A DNA stretch of 64,000 nucleotides from Leisingera sp. ANG-M1 (GCF_000813745.1 NZ_JWLC01000008.1:1-64000), one strand, 5' to 3'. Shown: positions 25,339 to 35,262, numbered from the stretch's first letter. Translations and numbers: made by a program. The notes: generated by a model from the sequence alone, not told the origin.

Positions 25339-26490
25339 ATGCATGCGCCTTATGCCACGATGCCGGACCGCAGCCGCGGGCGGCAAGTGCCGGAGGAGGA
25401 GAGCTCCTTCCGCTCGCCATACCAGCGCGACCGCGACCGGATCATCCATGCCAGCGCCTTCCGGCGGCTGAAGCACAAAACCCAGGTTTTTGTGGAGCAT
25501 GAGGGCGACAATTACCGCACCCGGCTGACCCATTCGATCGAAGTCGGACAGGTGGGCCGGACGATCGCCGGGGCACTGGGTCTGAACCAGGAGCTGACCG
25601 AGGCGGTGGCGCTGGCCCATGATCTGGGCCACACGCCGTTCGGCCACACTGGCGAGGACGCCCTTCACGCGCTGATGGAGCCCTATGGCGGCTTTGACCA
25701 CAACGCTCAGGCGATCCGCATCGTCACCCGGCTGGAACGTCATTACGCTGAATTCGACGGCTTGAACCTCACCTGGGAAACCCTTGAAGCCATTGCCAAA
25801 CACAATGGCCCGGTGATTGAGGAGCTTCCCTGGGCCTTGGCCGAATGCAACGCAGCGGTGGATCTGGAATTGCACACCCATGCCAGCGCCGAGGCGCAGG
25901 TGGCAGCGCTGTCGGATGACATTGCCTACAACAACCACGATCTGCATGACGGGCTGCGCGCAGGCCTGTTTGCCGACAGCGACATCGCCCGGCTGCCGCT
26001 GATCGGGCCCTGCTACGCGGAGGTTGACCGCCTTTATCCCGGCCTCGATGCGAACCGCCGCCGCCACGAGGCGCTGCGCCGGTTTTTCGGGGTGATGGTG
26101 GGGGATGTGATCGACACTGCCCGTGATCTGCTGGCAGAGGCCGGGGTGCAGTCGGTCGAAGAAGTTCGTGCGCTGGGGCGGCCAGTGGTGAAATTCTCCG
26201 ACCCGCTTTGGACCGACTTGAAGGAGATCCGCGCTTTCCTCTTCACCCGCATGTACCGTGCGCCTGCGGTGATGGAGAAGCGCACCAAAGTGGCCAAGGT
26301 GGTCGAGGCGCTGTTCCCATATTTCCTTGATAACCCGTTGGAAATGCCGGAGCGCTGGCATGCCGAGATCGCGGCCGCCACGGACCGCACAGTGCTGGCG
26401 CGGATTGTTTCGGACTACATCGCCGGCATGACCGACCGTTTTGCCTTGCAGCTGCATGAGCGGCTGATCGGGAAGAAGGTCGAGGTTTGA
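25339..26490 (+). CDS. dGTP triphosphohydrolase-like HD-domain protein
   Basis: The 383-residue protein belongs to the dGTPase-like subfamily that removes triphosphate from deoxynucleotides. The HD-domain metal site is visible: RTRLTHSIEVGQVGR (His), AHDLGHTPFGHTGE (His-Asp) and a later SDDIAYNNHD (Asp). The C-terminal helical part is typical. The start is set at the ATG at 25339; an alternative TTG at 25321 is in frame, and neither has a strong binding site. It is divergent from erpA with a 102-base gap holding both promoters. Confidence 0.92.
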   Translation: MHAPYATMPDRSRGRQVPEEESSFRSPYQRDRDRIIHASAFRRLKHKTQVFVEHEGDNYRTRLTHSIEVGQVGRTIAGALGLNQELTEAVALAHDLGHTPFGHTGEDALHALMEPYGGFDHNAQAIRIVTRLERHYAEFDGLNLTWETLEAIAKHNGPVIEELPWALAECNAAVDLELHTHASAEAQVAALSDDIAYNNHDLHDGLRAGLFADSDIARLPLIGPCYAEVDRLYPGLDANRRRHEALRRFFGVMVGDVIDTARDLLAEAGVQSVEEVRALGRPVVKFSDPLWTDLKEIRAFLFTRMYRAPAVMEKRTKVAKVVEALFPYFLDNPLEMPERWHAEIAAATDRTVLARIVSDYIAGMTDRFALQLHERLIGKKVEV

Positions 26491-26657
26491 GGCCTGTGTG
26501 GTTCCGGAGGGAGTGCTTGGAAAAGGGGGAAGAGGGGGCAGGCAGCAGGTGTGATTCTGCAAATGGGGGAATTGGCCGTAAGCCGTGCTATCATCTGGCC
26601 CTATGACGCAGGCAGGCATCGGCGTTAAGGCGCGGGGAGGATACCAAGGGGAAAGCC

Positions 26658-26957
26658 ATGGCACGCTGGACCGTTACATTCACAGACAAGCCTGAGATGG
26701 ACCGGGTGCGCGGCGACAAAAAACGCCGCGAGGCGCATATCGCCTTTGTACGGTCGCGGCCTGAGCTTCAGATCGGCGGCGCGCTGGCGATGCGGCCGAT
26801 GCAGGACTTTCCCGGTGCGATCTGGAATGTGGAAGCGGAGACCCGGCAGGACGTGGAGCGGCTGATCCTGCAGGATCCCTATTACGTCGCCTCCTTGCGG
26901 AGCTACAAAATCACCGAATGGGGCACCGCCTCGGCCATCCAGGGAATGCTGTCATGA
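26658..26957 (+). CDS. YciI-like protein, first of a tandem pair
   Basis: This 99-residue alpha/beta-barrel protein resembles the YciI family: short strand WTVTFTDKP, HIAFVRSRPELQIGG with the conserved histidine, GAIWNVEAE, and the closing RSYKITEWG. Function in most bacteria is unknown; family members dimerise and some act on small molecules. AGGGGAAAGCC precedes the ATG. It overlaps the next gene by four bases. Confidence 0.82.
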   Translation: MARWTVTFTDKPEMDRVRGDKKRREAHIAFVRSRPELQIGGALAMRPMQDFPGAIWNVEAETRQDVERLILQDPYYVASLRSYKITEWGTASAIQGMLS

Positions 26958-27292
26958 ATGCCCCTCAGGGAACCCGCAAATCCGCAACCGCGCTGACCCG
27001 CTGGGCAGTGATGTTCCGCGATGCCCCCGCGATGATGGATGTCCGGGCCGACAAAGCGCGGCGCGATGCCCATGTGGCCTATGTGCAGGATCATCCCGAA
27101 CTCCGGATCGGCGGCGGGCTGAAACCGGATCCCGAGGGAGATTTCTGCGGGGCGCTGTGGATTGTCGAGGCCGAGGACCGGATAGAGGTGGAGCATCTGA
27201 TCCACGGCGATCCGTTTTATGTGCCCGCCTTCCGTTCCTACGAGATTTTCACCTGGGGCAAGATCCTGGAAGACCAGACTGCGGTTCTGTGA
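26954..27292 (+). CDS. YciI-like protein, second of a tandem pair
   Basis: The 112-residue product aligns along its length with the preceding one: WAVMFRDAP, HVAYVQDHPELRIGGG, GALWIVEAED, FRSYEIFTWG. A 12-residue N-terminal tail is extra. The ATG at 26954 overlaps the previous stop (ATGA). The divergence between the two copies suggests an old duplication and possibly a heterodimer. Function unknown. Confidence 0.8.
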   Translation: MNAPQGTRKSATALTRWAVMFRDAPAMMDVRADKARRDAHVAYVQDHPELRIGGGLKPDPEGDFCGALWIVEAEDRIEVEHLIHGDPFYVPAFRSYEIFTWGKILEDQTAVL

Positions 27293-27452
27293 GGCATATG
27301 CCGCGCTAGCGGCGTTTTGATGGGGCGAAGTGCTGGCCGGTCAATAGAATTCCCCGGCGTGCTGCACCTAGCGCCGGGGCTGCCCCTGCAATCCTGTTGA
27401 CCCTGCCTGCGGGCCTAGGTATCCGCAGTCCTGAACATATGGGACGCCAGAT

Positions 27453-29198
27453 ATGAACCTCTTTACCGATATCCGCTCGCTTGTGATTGACAGCCTGACC
27501 GCCATGACCGGCGAAGGCGTGCTGCCCGAGGGGCTCGACTTTGCCAATGTCGCTGTGGAGCCGCCGCGCGATGCCGCCCATGGCGACATGGCGACCAATG
27601 CGGCGATGGTGCTGGCCAAGCCTGCCAGGATGAAGCCGCGCGACATTGCTGAAGCGCTGGCCGCGAAACTGGCTGCTGATGAGCGGATCACCTCGGCTGA
27701 GGTCGCAGGCCCGGGCTTCCTGAATCTGCGGCTGGCGCCGGGCATCTGGCAGGGGGTTCTGAAATCGGTCCTGGACGCAGGCACGGATTTCGGCCGCTCC
27801 GCCATGGGCGACGGCAAGCGGGTGAACGTGGAATATGTCTCCGCCAACCCGACCGGCCCGCTCCATGTGGGCCACACCCGCGGTGCGGTCTTCGGCGACG
27901 CGCTGGCGTCGCTGCTGGCCTATGCCGGCTATGACGTCACCCGCGAATACTACATCAACGACGGCGGCGGCCAGGTCGACGTGCTGGCGCGCTCGGTCTA
28001 CCTGCGCTACCTTGAGGCGCACGGCCAGGAGATCGCCTTTGCCGACGGCACCTATCCCGGCGACTATCTGGTTCCCGTGGGGCAGGCACTGAAGGAAAAG
28101 GTGGGCGACGCTTATCTGGACCAGCCCGAAGATGTCTGGCTGGCCGACGTGCGTCTGTTCTCCACCGATGCAATGATGGAGCTGATCCGCGAGGATCTGG
28201 CCCAGCTGGGCATTGAGATGGATGTGTTCTACTCGGAGAAATCCCTCTACGGCACCGGCAAGATCGAAGCCTCCCTGGCCGCGCTGGAAGCCAAGGGGCT
28301 GATCTACCAGGGCGTGCTGGAGCCGCCGAAGGGCAAAAAGCCCGACGATTGGGAGCCGCGCGAGCAGACCCTGTTCAAATCCACTGACCACGGCGACGAT
28401 GTCGACCGGGCGGTGAAGAAATCCGATGGCTCCTGGACCTATTTCGCACCGGACATCGCTTATCACTATGACAAGGTGGAGCGCGGCTTTGATGAGCTGA
28501 TCGACATCTTCGGTGCCGACCATGGCGGCTATGTCAAGCGGATGAAGGCGGCGGTATCGGCGTTGTCCGACGGCAAGGTGCCGCTCGACATCAAGCTCTG
28601 CCAGCTGGTGAAGCTGTTCAAGGACGGCCAGGAATTCAAGATGTCCAAGCGGGCAGGGACCTTTGTCACCCTGCGCGACGTGGTCGATGCGGTGGGCGCA
28701 GATGTGACCCGCTTCATGCTGCTCACCCGCAAGAATGACCAGGGTTTCGACTTCGACCTCGACAAGGCACTGGAGCAGTCCAAGGACAACCCGGTGTTCT
28801 ATGTGCAATACGCCAATGCCCGGATCTGCTCGACCCTGCGCAAGGCGCATGAGCAGGGGATTGCCGCGGATGACGCCACCCTTGCAGCTGCCGATCTGGG
28901 ACTGATCGCAGACCCGGCGCAGCTGGCGGTGGCCAAGAAGCTGGCCGAATGGCCGCGCCAGGTGGAAATCGCCGCCCGTACCCATGAACCGCACCGGGTG
29001 GCCTTCTATCTCTACGATCTCGCCTCCGAGCTGCACGGGCTCTACCACCTCGGCAAATCGAACGAAGGTTTACGATTTGTTAACGAGAGCAGCCAATCGG
29101 CAACACATGCGAATTTGGCGCTGGCCAAGGCCGTTTCCGTTGTCATTTCTGCAGGTCTTGGTATTCTTGGCGTCAAACCGGCAGAAGAGATGCGATAA
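27453..29198 (+). CDS. argS: Arginyl-tRNA synthetase
   Basis: The enzyme charges tRNA-Arg. At 581 residues it has normal length. The N-terminal Add-1 domain is followed by the HIGH signature [16 protein letters not shown] near residue 130 and by the KMSKS-like [10 protein letters not shown] near 395. The C-terminal DALR anticodon-binding helices ([20 protein letters not shown] onwards) are complete. It is followed after 140 bases by a SPOR protein gene, with which it is commonly linked in alphaproteobacteria. Confidence 0.97.
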   Translation: MNLFTDIRSLVIDSLTAMTGEGVLPEGLDFANVAVEPPRDAAHGDMATNAAMVLAKPARMKPRDIAEALAAKLAADERITSAEVAGPGFLNLRLAPGIWQGVLKSVLDAGTDFGRSAMGDGKRVNVEYVSANPTGPLHVGHTRGAVFGDALASLLAYAGYDVTREYYINDGGGQVDVLARSVYLRYLEAHGQEIAFADGTYPGDYLVPVGQALKEKVGDAYLDQPEDVWLADVRLFSTDAMMELIREDLAQLGIEMDVFYSEKSLYGTGKIEASLAALEAKGLIYQGVLEPPKGKKPDDWEPREQTLFKSTDHGDDVDRAVKKSDGSWTYFAPDIAYHYDKVERGFDELIDIFGADHGGYVKRMKAAVSALSDGKVPLDIKLCQLVKLFKDGQEFKMSKRAGTFVTLRDVVDAVGADVTRFMLLTRKNDQGFDFDLDKALEQSKDNPVFYVQYANARICSTLRKAHEQGIAADDATLAAADLGLIADPAQLAVAKKLAEWPRQVEIAARTHEPHRVAFYLYDLASELHGLYHLGKSNEGLRFVNESSQSATHANLALAKAVSVVISAGLGILGVKPAEEMR

Positions 29199-29338
29199 CC
29201 GGAGGCGGTGCCAGCTCCCGCAGGGGGCAGGGGTCGCTTTACCAGCATAAATCGCGCATTCCGCCGGACTGAGGCAGTTCAAGAGACCTGGGTACAGCGC
29301 CGAATCCTGGCGCTGCCAATCCGGGCAGTGAGGCGGAA

Positions 29339-30523
29339 ATGGCGTATTTTGCGCAGGCGGGCCAGGGGCACGCCTATACTGGCGGCAATGGTCAGGAACA
29401 GGGCTCTGCTGCGGAACAGCCCTACGGTCAGCAGCATTCCGGCCAAACCTATGGCGGCCAGCATTACACCGGGCCGGGAGCTGAACCGGCCTATGGCTAT
29501 GAAAATCCCGCTTACGGCTATCAGTCTGAGGGCCAGAGCCATGAGGATCAGGGCTACGGAGCCTATACTGCTGCTCCGGCAAGCCTGAAGGCGCGGTTCT
29601 CCAAGTCCCTGAGCCTGCTGGGCGCGGCGGCTTCGGTAGCACTGGTCGCAGGTGTTGGTTTCTGGGGCTATAAGCTGGTGATGCGCGATGTCAGCGGTGT
29701 GCCGGTGGTGCGCGCGGCCGAAGGGCCGATGCGCGAGCAGCCCGCCAACCCGGGCGGTACCCAGGCCGACCACCAGGGGCTGGCGGTGAACGCAGTTGCC
29801 GCAAAAGGCAGCGCCGAAGCGCCTGCCGACCGGCTGACCCTGGCGCCCGCCGCCATCGAATTGACGGACGATGACAAGCCGCTGCCGCAGCTGGCGGCGG
29901 AATCGGCCCCGGCAGAGCTGCCCGCGGCGCCGGCCGAGCCTGCGGCCCCCGCAGCAGCAGGGATCAGCGAAGAGGCCGTGGCCTCTTTCCAGAACGGCGA
30001 TATCGATGCGCTGGTGGCGGAACTGGCGCGCGAGGCTGAGGAAGTGTCCGCTGCGGTGCCGGTCTCCGCACCCGCACCTGCGATCGTGCAGCCCGAGCCG
30101 CTGCAGCCGGTGATTTCGGCTGCGGCCGTCTCTCCGGCGCTGCTGAATGCACCCGGGGTGCGGGTCTCGCTGCGGCCATCAGCCCGGCCCGCACGGTTCA
30201 GCCCTGCTCCGGCCGCAGCCGCACCGGCAGCATCTGCGGCAACCGTGGATGTGGATCCGGCAACCCTTGCGGCAGGTACCCGCCTGGCGCAGCTTGGCGC
30301 CTATGAGAGCCCGGAGGTGGCGCGCGCCGAATGGGACCGTATCCAAGCCCGCTTCCCCGACTATCTTGGCAGCAAGCAGCGGGTGATCCAGCGCGCGGAA
30401 AGCGGCGGCCGCACCTTTTACCGGCTGCGCGCCATGGGCTTTGCCGGCCTGTCGGACGCCCGCCGCTTCTGCTCGGCGCTGGTGGCTGGCAATGCCGACT
30501 GCATTCCGGTAACCACCCGGTAA
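29339..30523 (+). CDS. SPOR-domain membrane protein
   Basis: The 394-residue protein has a Gly/Tyr/Gln-rich cytoplasmic N-terminus (residues 1-80), one membrane segment near 88-105 (LLGAAASVALVAGVGFWGY), a long Ala/Pro-rich periplasmic linker, and a C-terminal SPOR domain (residues 310-390, TRLAQLGAYESPEVARAEWD). SPOR domains bind denuded peptidoglycan at the division site. The next gene, nagZ, acts in peptidoglycan recycling, and the neighbour scp genes act in chromosome segregation, so a cell-division role is likely. Confidence 0.9.
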   Translation: MAYFAQAGQGHAYTGGNGQEQGSAAEQPYGQQHSGQTYGGQHYTGPGAEPAYGYENPAYGYQSEGQSHEDQGYGAYTAAPASLKARFSKSLSLLGAAASVALVAGVGFWGYKLVMRDVSGVPVVRAAEGPMREQPANPGGTQADHQGLAVNAVAAKGSAEAPADRLTLAPAAIELTDDDKPLPQLAAESAPAELPAAPAEPAAPAAAGISEEAVASFQNGDIDALVAELAREAEEVSAAVPVSAPAPAIVQPEPLQPVISAAAVSPALLNAPGVRVSLRPSARPARFSPAPAAAAPAASAATVDVDPATLAAGTRLAQLGAYESPEVARAEWDRIQARFPDYLGSKQRVIQRAESGGRTFYRLRAMGFAGLSDARRFCSALVAGNADCIPVTTR

Positions 30524-30648
30524 CAGAACCGCGTGCAGACTTTCGCATTGCCCGGCGGCAACGCCGGGCCGCGCCGCCCCGTCCCCCGCGGGGGCAGGCG
30601 CCGGCCGGTCCGCAAGGCATCCGGGGGCGCGAACAGCAGGGAGCCAGC

Positions 30649-31653
30649 ATGACCTACGGAGCCACCATTCTCGACGCCGAAGGGCTGCGCCTGACGGCCG
30701 ATGAAAAGGCGTTTTTCCGCGATGCCGACCCGTTTGGCTTCATCCTGTTTGCCCGCAATCTGGACGACGTTGAGCAGATCCAGGCGCTTTGCGGCGATTT
30801 CCGCGAGGCTGTGGGCCGAAATTGCCCCATTACCATAGACCAGGAAGGGGGCAGGGTGCAGCGCCTGCTGGCGCCTTTGGCGCGGGAATGGCGCCCGCCG
30901 CTGGACCATGTCCAGCTGGCTGGCGAAGATGCGGTGCGCGCGATGTATCTGCGCTACCGGCTGATCGCCCACGAATTGCGCACCTTGGGGATCGACAGTA
31001 ACTGTGCACCGATTGCCGATGTGGCTTGTGCCGAAACCCACCCATTTCTGAAGAACCGCTGCTACGGCACCAGTGCCGAGGTGGTGGCCCGCATTGCCCG
31101 CGCCGTGGCCACGGCGCATCTGGACGGCGGCGTGCTGCCGGTGCTGAAGCATATCCCTGGCCACGGCCGCGCCACCGCTGACAGCCACCTGGACCTGCCG
31201 CATGTGGCCACCGACCCTGTGACGCTGGAGCAGAACGATTTTGCCGCTTTTCAGGCTCTGAACGATCTTCCGCTGGGGATGACTGCGCATCTGGTCTATG
31301 AGGCCTATGACGACCGTCCCGCCACCACCTCGCCGGTCATGATGCGGCTGATCCGCGAGCGTATCGGCTTTGACGGGCTGATCATGACCGATGACATTTC
31401 GATGAAGGCGATGGAAGGCTCGCTGGAGGACAACGCCCGCGCCTCGATTGCGGCGGGCTGCGATGTGGTCCTCTTGTGCAATGCCACACTGCAAGAGCGC
31501 ATCAGTGTGGCGGATGCCGCAGGTACAATGACAGAGGCAGCGCAGACCCGCGCAGACCGCGCTTTGGCGGCACGCACACAGCCCGCTCCCCTTGACATTC
31601 TGGGCGCTGAAAGAGAACTTGCCGGCCTCATGGGCGGGCAGGTGTATGGCTGA
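30649..31653 (+). CDS. nagZ: Beta-N-acetylhexosaminidase NagZ
   Basis: NagZ cleaves GlcNAc from anhydro-muropeptides in cytoplasmic peptidoglycan recycling. The glycoside hydrolase family 3 protein has 334 residues. Signature LKHIPGHGRATADSH holds the catalytic dyad region, and IMTDDISMKAM carries the nucleophile aspartate. The ATG at 30649 follows AGGGAG. An AnmK gene at 49845-50966 in the same window serves the same recycling route. It overlaps scpA by eight bases. Confidence 0.95.
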   Translation: MTYGATILDAEGLRLTADEKAFFRDADPFGFILFARNLDDVEQIQALCGDFREAVGRNCPITIDQEGGRVQRLLAPLAREWRPPLDHVQLAGEDAVRAMYLRYRLIAHELRTLGIDSNCAPIADVACAETHPFLKNRCYGTSAEVVARIARAVATAHLDGGVLPVLKHIPGHGRATADSHLDLPHVATDPVTLEQNDFAAFQALNDLPLGMTAHLVYEAYDDRPATTSPVMMRLIRERIGFDGLIMTDDISMKAMEGSLEDNARASIAAGCDVVLLCNATLQERISVADAAGTMTEAAQTRADRALAARTQPAPLDILGAERELAGLMGGQVYG

Positions 31654-32440
31654 GCAGACACTTTTTTCGGAAGCGGATTCAACGGTAGAGCAGCGGCTGG
31701 CGGCCGAGGCTTTGATCGTGGACGTGGACGGCTTCGAAGGCCCGCTTGACCTGCTGCTGACGCTGTCGCGCACCCAGAAAGTGGACCTACGCAAGATCTC
31801 GGTGCTTGAGCTGGCCAAGCAGTATTTGACCTTTGTCGAAAAGGCCAAGGAGCTGCGGATCGAGCTGGCCGCGGACTACCTGGTGATGGCCGCTTGGCTC
31901 GCCTTCCTGAAATCGCGCCTGCTGCTGCCGCCGGACCCGGAGGAAGAGGGTCCCTCGGGCGAGGAACTGGCCGCGCATCTGGCGTTCCAGCTGGAGCGCC
32001 TGCAGGCGATGCGCGACGCCTCTGCGCGGCTGATGGCGCGCGACCGGCTGGGCCGCGATTTCTTTGCCCGCGGCGAGGTTGAGACCGTCGCCCGGATCAA
32101 GACCGTTACCTATACCGCCAACCTGCTGGACCTGATGCAGGCCTATGCCCGAATCCGCACCAAGGATGATTTCCGCCCCTTCGTGATGGACCGCGACTCG
32201 GTTTTCACCATGGAGGAGGCGCTGGACCGGATGCGCCACCTCTTGGGCTTTACCGGCGATTGGACCGACCTGATCAGCTATCTGCCCGATGGCTGGCACA
32301 GCGACCCCGTGAAGCGCCGCTCGGCGACCGCGGCGACCTTTGCCGCCTCGCTGCAGCTGGTCAAGGAAGGCAAGCTTGAACTGCGCCAGAGCGAAACATT
32401 TGCGCCCATTCAGCTGCGCAGCCTCGACGAGGACCATTGA
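31646..32440 (+). CDS. scpA: Segregation and condensation protein A
   Basis: ScpA is the kleisin subunit that bridges SMC heads in the bacterial condensin. The 264-residue protein has the N-terminal helix block FEGPLDLLLTLSRTQKVDLRKIS and the C-terminal winged helix. The ATG at 31646 lies within the nagZ end, and the stop overlaps the scpB start by one base (TGATG), so the three genes are co-translated. An open extension upstream within nagZ is a shadow. Confidence 0.94.
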   Translation: MAEQTLFSEADSTVEQRLAAEALIVDVDGFEGPLDLLLTLSRTQKVDLRKISVLELAKQYLTFVEKAKELRIELAADYLVMAAWLAFLKSRLLLPPDPEEEGPSGEELAAHLAFQLERLQAMRDASARLMARDRLGRDFFARGEVETVARIKTVTYTANLLDLMQAYARIRTKDDFRPFVMDRDSVFTMEEALDRMRHLLGFTGDWTDLISYLPDGWHSDPVKRRSATAATFAASLQLVKEGKLELRQSETFAPIQLRSLDEDH

Positions 32441-33132
32441 TGGAAGACCAGATCATGGACGGCCATAACACATCGGGGCGGAACACCTCGGGCCGGACCG
32501 AAAACGACACCCTGTTCGACGCGCCGCCGATGGCGGAGCAGGAACGCATGGTCGAAGCGGTGCTGTTTGCCAGCGCCGAGCCGGTGACCCTGCGCGATCT
32601 GGAAGGCCGCCTGCCGCCGGGATGCAACCCGCGCGAGGCGCTGGAACATCTGCGCAAGCGCTACGAGGGGCGCGGCGTGCGTGTCGTGCGTCTGGGCGAT
32701 GCCTGGGCGATCCGCACCGCGCCGGACCTTGGATTTCTGATGCAGAAGGAAACCACCGAGCTGCGCAAGCTCAGCCGCGCCGCGATCGAGACCCTGGCCA
32801 TTGTCGCCTACCACCAGCCGGTGACCCGCACTGAGATCGAAGAGATCCGCGGTGTTTCGGTCTCGCGCGGCACCATCGACCAGCTGATGGAGATGGACTG
32901 GATCCGCCTGGGCCGCCGCCGGATGACGCCAGGCCGCCCGGTGACCTTTGTGGTGACGCCGGATTTCCTCGACCACTTCGGACTGGAAAGCGCCCGCGAC
33001 TTGCCGGGCCTCAAGGAGCTGCGCGCCGCGGGCCTCTTGGAGAACCGGCCGCCGCCGGGCGCCTTGCCGATGGGGCAAGGCGATGACGACGGGGACGAGC
33101 CGGAGGAACAGGCGGAACTCTTCGAGGAGTGA
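32440..33132 (+). CDS. scpB: Segregation and condensation protein B
   Basis: ScpB forms dimers of two winged-helix domains that bind ScpA in the SMC-ScpAB complex. The 230-residue protein has MVEAVLFASAEPVTLRDLEGRLP, then LSRAAIETLAIVAYHQPVTRTEIEEIRGV, the family signature. The N-terminal 30 residues (GHNTSGRNTSGRTEND) and an acidic tail are low-complexity. It begins at the ATG overlapping the scpA stop. Confidence 0.94.
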   Translation: MEDQIMDGHNTSGRNTSGRTENDTLFDAPPMAEQERMVEAVLFASAEPVTLRDLEGRLPPGCNPREALEHLRKRYEGRGVRVVRLGDAWAIRTAPDLGFLMQKETTELRKLSRAAIETLAIVAYHQPVTRTEIEEIRGVSVSRGTIDQLMEMDWIRLGRRRMTPGRPVTFVVTPDFLDHFGLESARDLPGLKELRAAGLLENRPPPGALPMGQGDDDGDEPEEQAELFEE

Positions 33133-33217
33133 TGCCCTTTCGCCGCGGTGCGCTCTCATTACAGCAATGTGACCGCGGCTTTCCGGTGCCGGGCGTGTGA
33201 TGCGCCCCGGAATTGTC

Positions 33218-33232
33218 TTAATCTCGGTTTAA
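33218..33232. promoter_or_regulatory. Full CtrA-type box TTAA-N7-TTAA
   Basis: TTAA at 33218-33221 and TTAA at 33229-33232 are spaced by exactly seven bases, and C follows. The site lies 42 bases upstream of a small gene at 33275, a good position for activation or repression by CtrA. Confidence 0.6.
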
Positions 33233-33274
33233 CATACCGGGGATACCGGGCAGGCAGCAGACGGGGCTGAGACA

Positions 33275-33463
33275 ATGAACATCAACTGGGTCATCAACAT
33301 GGTGCTGCGCAAGCTGGTCAGCCGCGCAGTCAATGCCGGTGTGAATGCCGGCATCAATGCGGTGGCCAAACGCGGCAAGCGTCCGGAGCAGGGAAGCGCG
33401 CCTGTTCAGCACGCAGGACGCTCGCGCATCCCTTCGGTCAAGCCGGGGCGCCGTCAGGGCTGA
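33275..33463 (+). CDS. Small basic hypothetical protein
   Basis: This 62-residue protein starts MNINWVINMVLRKLVSRAVN and continues in an amphipathic AGVNAGINAVAKRGKR helix and a basic disordered tail. The hydrophobic N-terminus could insert into the membrane. It is preceded by a full CtrA-like box and a weak binding site. No function is known to me. Its 3' end overlaps the convergent MFS gene end by 26 bases. Confidence 0.7.
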   Translation: MNINWVINMVLRKLVSRAVNAGVNAGINAVAKRGKRPEQGSAPVQHAGRSRIPSVKPGRRQG

Positions 33464-34589
33464 CCGGCTTGCGGCGCAGCGACAGGGCTTCAGCTGCTGC
33501 GCCAAGCGCCAGGAGCGCTGAAAGCGCCAGGCACCCGGCCAGCCCCCATCCCGCGAACAGCAGGCTGCCGGTAAAGGGCGCTGCAAAGACGCACAGATAG
33601 GTCACGGTGCTGTAGAGCCCCATGATGGCGCCGCGCTGGGACGGATCCAAAGCGGTCAGCCGCGCCACCAGCAGGTTGAGGCCAAGATGCTGGAACACGC
33701 CCCAGACCAGGGCGGCGCCCAGCAGCAGTGCAAAATATGGTGCCGCAACCGCCAGCAGCACATAGCTGGCAGCAATGATCAAAAGAACCGGCGCCGTCGC
33801 GCGTGCCAGCCCCAGCCGGTCCAAGAGTGGGTCCAGCAGCACCGCGAGCCCGAAGCCGATGCCGTACAGCAGCGGCAGCAGCCCGGCCTGGGTGGTGGTC
33901 AATCCCAGCGCCTGGGTGATATGGGCACCGGTGAAGAAATAGCTGCCGTAAAACCCCATCATCAGCAGGGCCGCCGACAGCAGCCCGCGGAATATCCCCG
34001 GCACCCGCAGCGCTGTCAGCGGCGAGGTTGCCCTGCCGCTGGGGCTGCCCGCCCCGCGCAGGGATACAGCCGCGCCCCACAGGAGCAGTGCAATGCCCGC
34101 CAGCGCCCCGTAGACGGCCCGCCAGCCCGCCAGGTCGGTGGCCCAGGCGCTCACACTCACCCCCAGCACCATCGACACTGTCCAGCCCGACAGGACCAAA
34201 CCCAGCACCCGCGCTTCACGGCCCTTGGGGGCAATCACCATAGCCAGCGTGTAGATCGAGGGCAGGGCGGCGCCTGCAGCCAGGCCGCAGACGGCCTGTG
34301 CTGCCATTAGTGTCCAGGTATCCGGGGCCAAAGCGCTCGCCATCAGCCCGGCCGCCAGGAGCAGCATCGCCGCCCGCATCAGCCGCCCGGCGCCGAAGCG
34401 GTCCCCAAGCGGCGCCAATAGCAGCGCTGCTGCCGCGACTCCCAGCCCATAGGCGCTGGCCGCGCGCATCACCTCTGCGGTGGTGGCGTTCAGCGTTTCG
34501 CTCACCGCCGTCACCACCGGCGACAGCAGCAGGGAGTTCGCGCCAATCACGCCAATCGCGCTCATCAGGATCAAAATCGGAGTTCGCAT
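33438..34589 (-). CDS. Major facilitator superfamily transporter
   Basis: The 383-residue protein has twelve hydrophobic segments, with the MFS loop motif LAPLGDRFGAGRLMRA after helix 2. It resembles arabinose-efflux or multidrug exporters. It is divergent from an Lrp-family regulator gene starting at 34661, a common arrangement for an effector-controlled exporter. The substrate cannot be told from the sequence. Confidence 0.86.
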   Translation of the reverse strand: MRTPILILMSAIGVIGANSLLLSPVVTAVSETLNATTAEVMRAASAYGLGVAAAALLLAPLGDRFGAGRLMRAAMLLLAAGLMASALAPDTWTLMAAQAVCGLAAGAALPSIYTLAMVIAPKGREARVLGLVLSGWTVSMVLGVSVSAWATDLAGWRAVYGALAGIALLLWGAAVSLRGAGSPSGRATSPLTALRVPGIFRGLLSAALLMMGFYGSYFFTGAHITQALGLTTTQAGLLPLLYGIGFGLAVLLDPLLDRLGLARATAPVLLIIAASYVLLAVAAPYFALLLGAALVWGVFQHLGLNLLVARLTALDPSQRGAIMGLYSTVTYLCVFAAPFTGSLLFAGWGLAGCLALSALLALGAAAEALSLRRKPVSPDGAPA

Positions 34590-34660
34590 GGGTTTACCTT
34601 GAAGTTTGTTCAGGTAAATTTGCTATGTGCTGAATGGTGTTCTGTGAAGGGTGGGCGGAG

Positions 34661-35191
34661 ATGGCCAAGAAAGAAACAGATGAGGTTCGGAAAAGCGGCG
34701 CGTCTGCCCGGGTGCTGGACGCCTTGGACCGAAGAATATTAGGCGCGCTCAGCAGTGATGCGACACTCTCCTATGCCGCCATCGGGCGGGAGGTCGGCCT
34801 GTCAGCTCCTGCTGTGCACGAGCGGGTGAAGCGGCTGCGCGCCTCCGGCGCGATTGAGGCCACGGTTGCCCGGCTTGATGGCGCCGCGGTGGGAAAGCCT
34901 CTGCTGGCTTTCATCCATGTGGAGACTGAAGGCTGGGGGGTGACCACTGATCTGCTGGCGCTGCAGCAGATGCCCGAGCTGGAGGAAATCCACAGCGCCG
35001 CCGGAGACGCCAATCTGATTCTCAAAGTCCGCGTGGCTTCGCCCAAGGCCCTGGAGGGCTTGCTGGCGCGGGTCTATGACGTCGGCTGCGTCCGCGGCAC
35101 CCGCACCCATATGGTGCTCTCCACCCATCTGGACAGGCCGGTGCAGGCCGGGACAACCGGGGAACTATCCGGCGGCGGGCCGGTGAAGTAG
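34661..35191 (+). CDS. Lrp/AsnC-family transcriptional regulator
   Basis: The 176-residue regulator has a winged helix at about residues 18-65 (LDALDRRILGALSSDATLSY, then VGLSAPAVHERVKRLR) and a RAM effector domain (GKPLLAFIHVETEGW onwards). It probably controls the divergent MFS gene, as LysE- or amino-acid-exporters are often paired with Lrp proteins. The start is set at the ATG at 34661, where GAAGG is ten bases upstream. An ATG at 34634 is possible. Confidence 0.85.
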   Translation: MAKKETDEVRKSGASARVLDALDRRILGALSSDATLSYAAIGREVGLSAPAVHERVKRLRASGAIEATVARLDGAAVGKPLLAFIHVETEGWGVTTDLLALQQMPELEEIHSAAGDANLILKVRVASPKALEGLLARVYDVGCVRGTRTHMVLSTHLDRPVQAGTTGELSGGGPVK

Positions 35192-35262
35192 CCGCCCGGC
35201 CGAAGGCCCGGCAGCGCACGCCCGCCGCTAACGGGGCGGGTGCCGCACTCCGTTCCGGGCGC

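Noticed and set aside
24913-26664. 583-codon minus-strand frame reading through the dGTPase gene into erpA
   Set aside because: Only the last 107 residues are a real protein; the rest mirrors the dGTPase gene and the Shine-Dalgarno site supports 25236.
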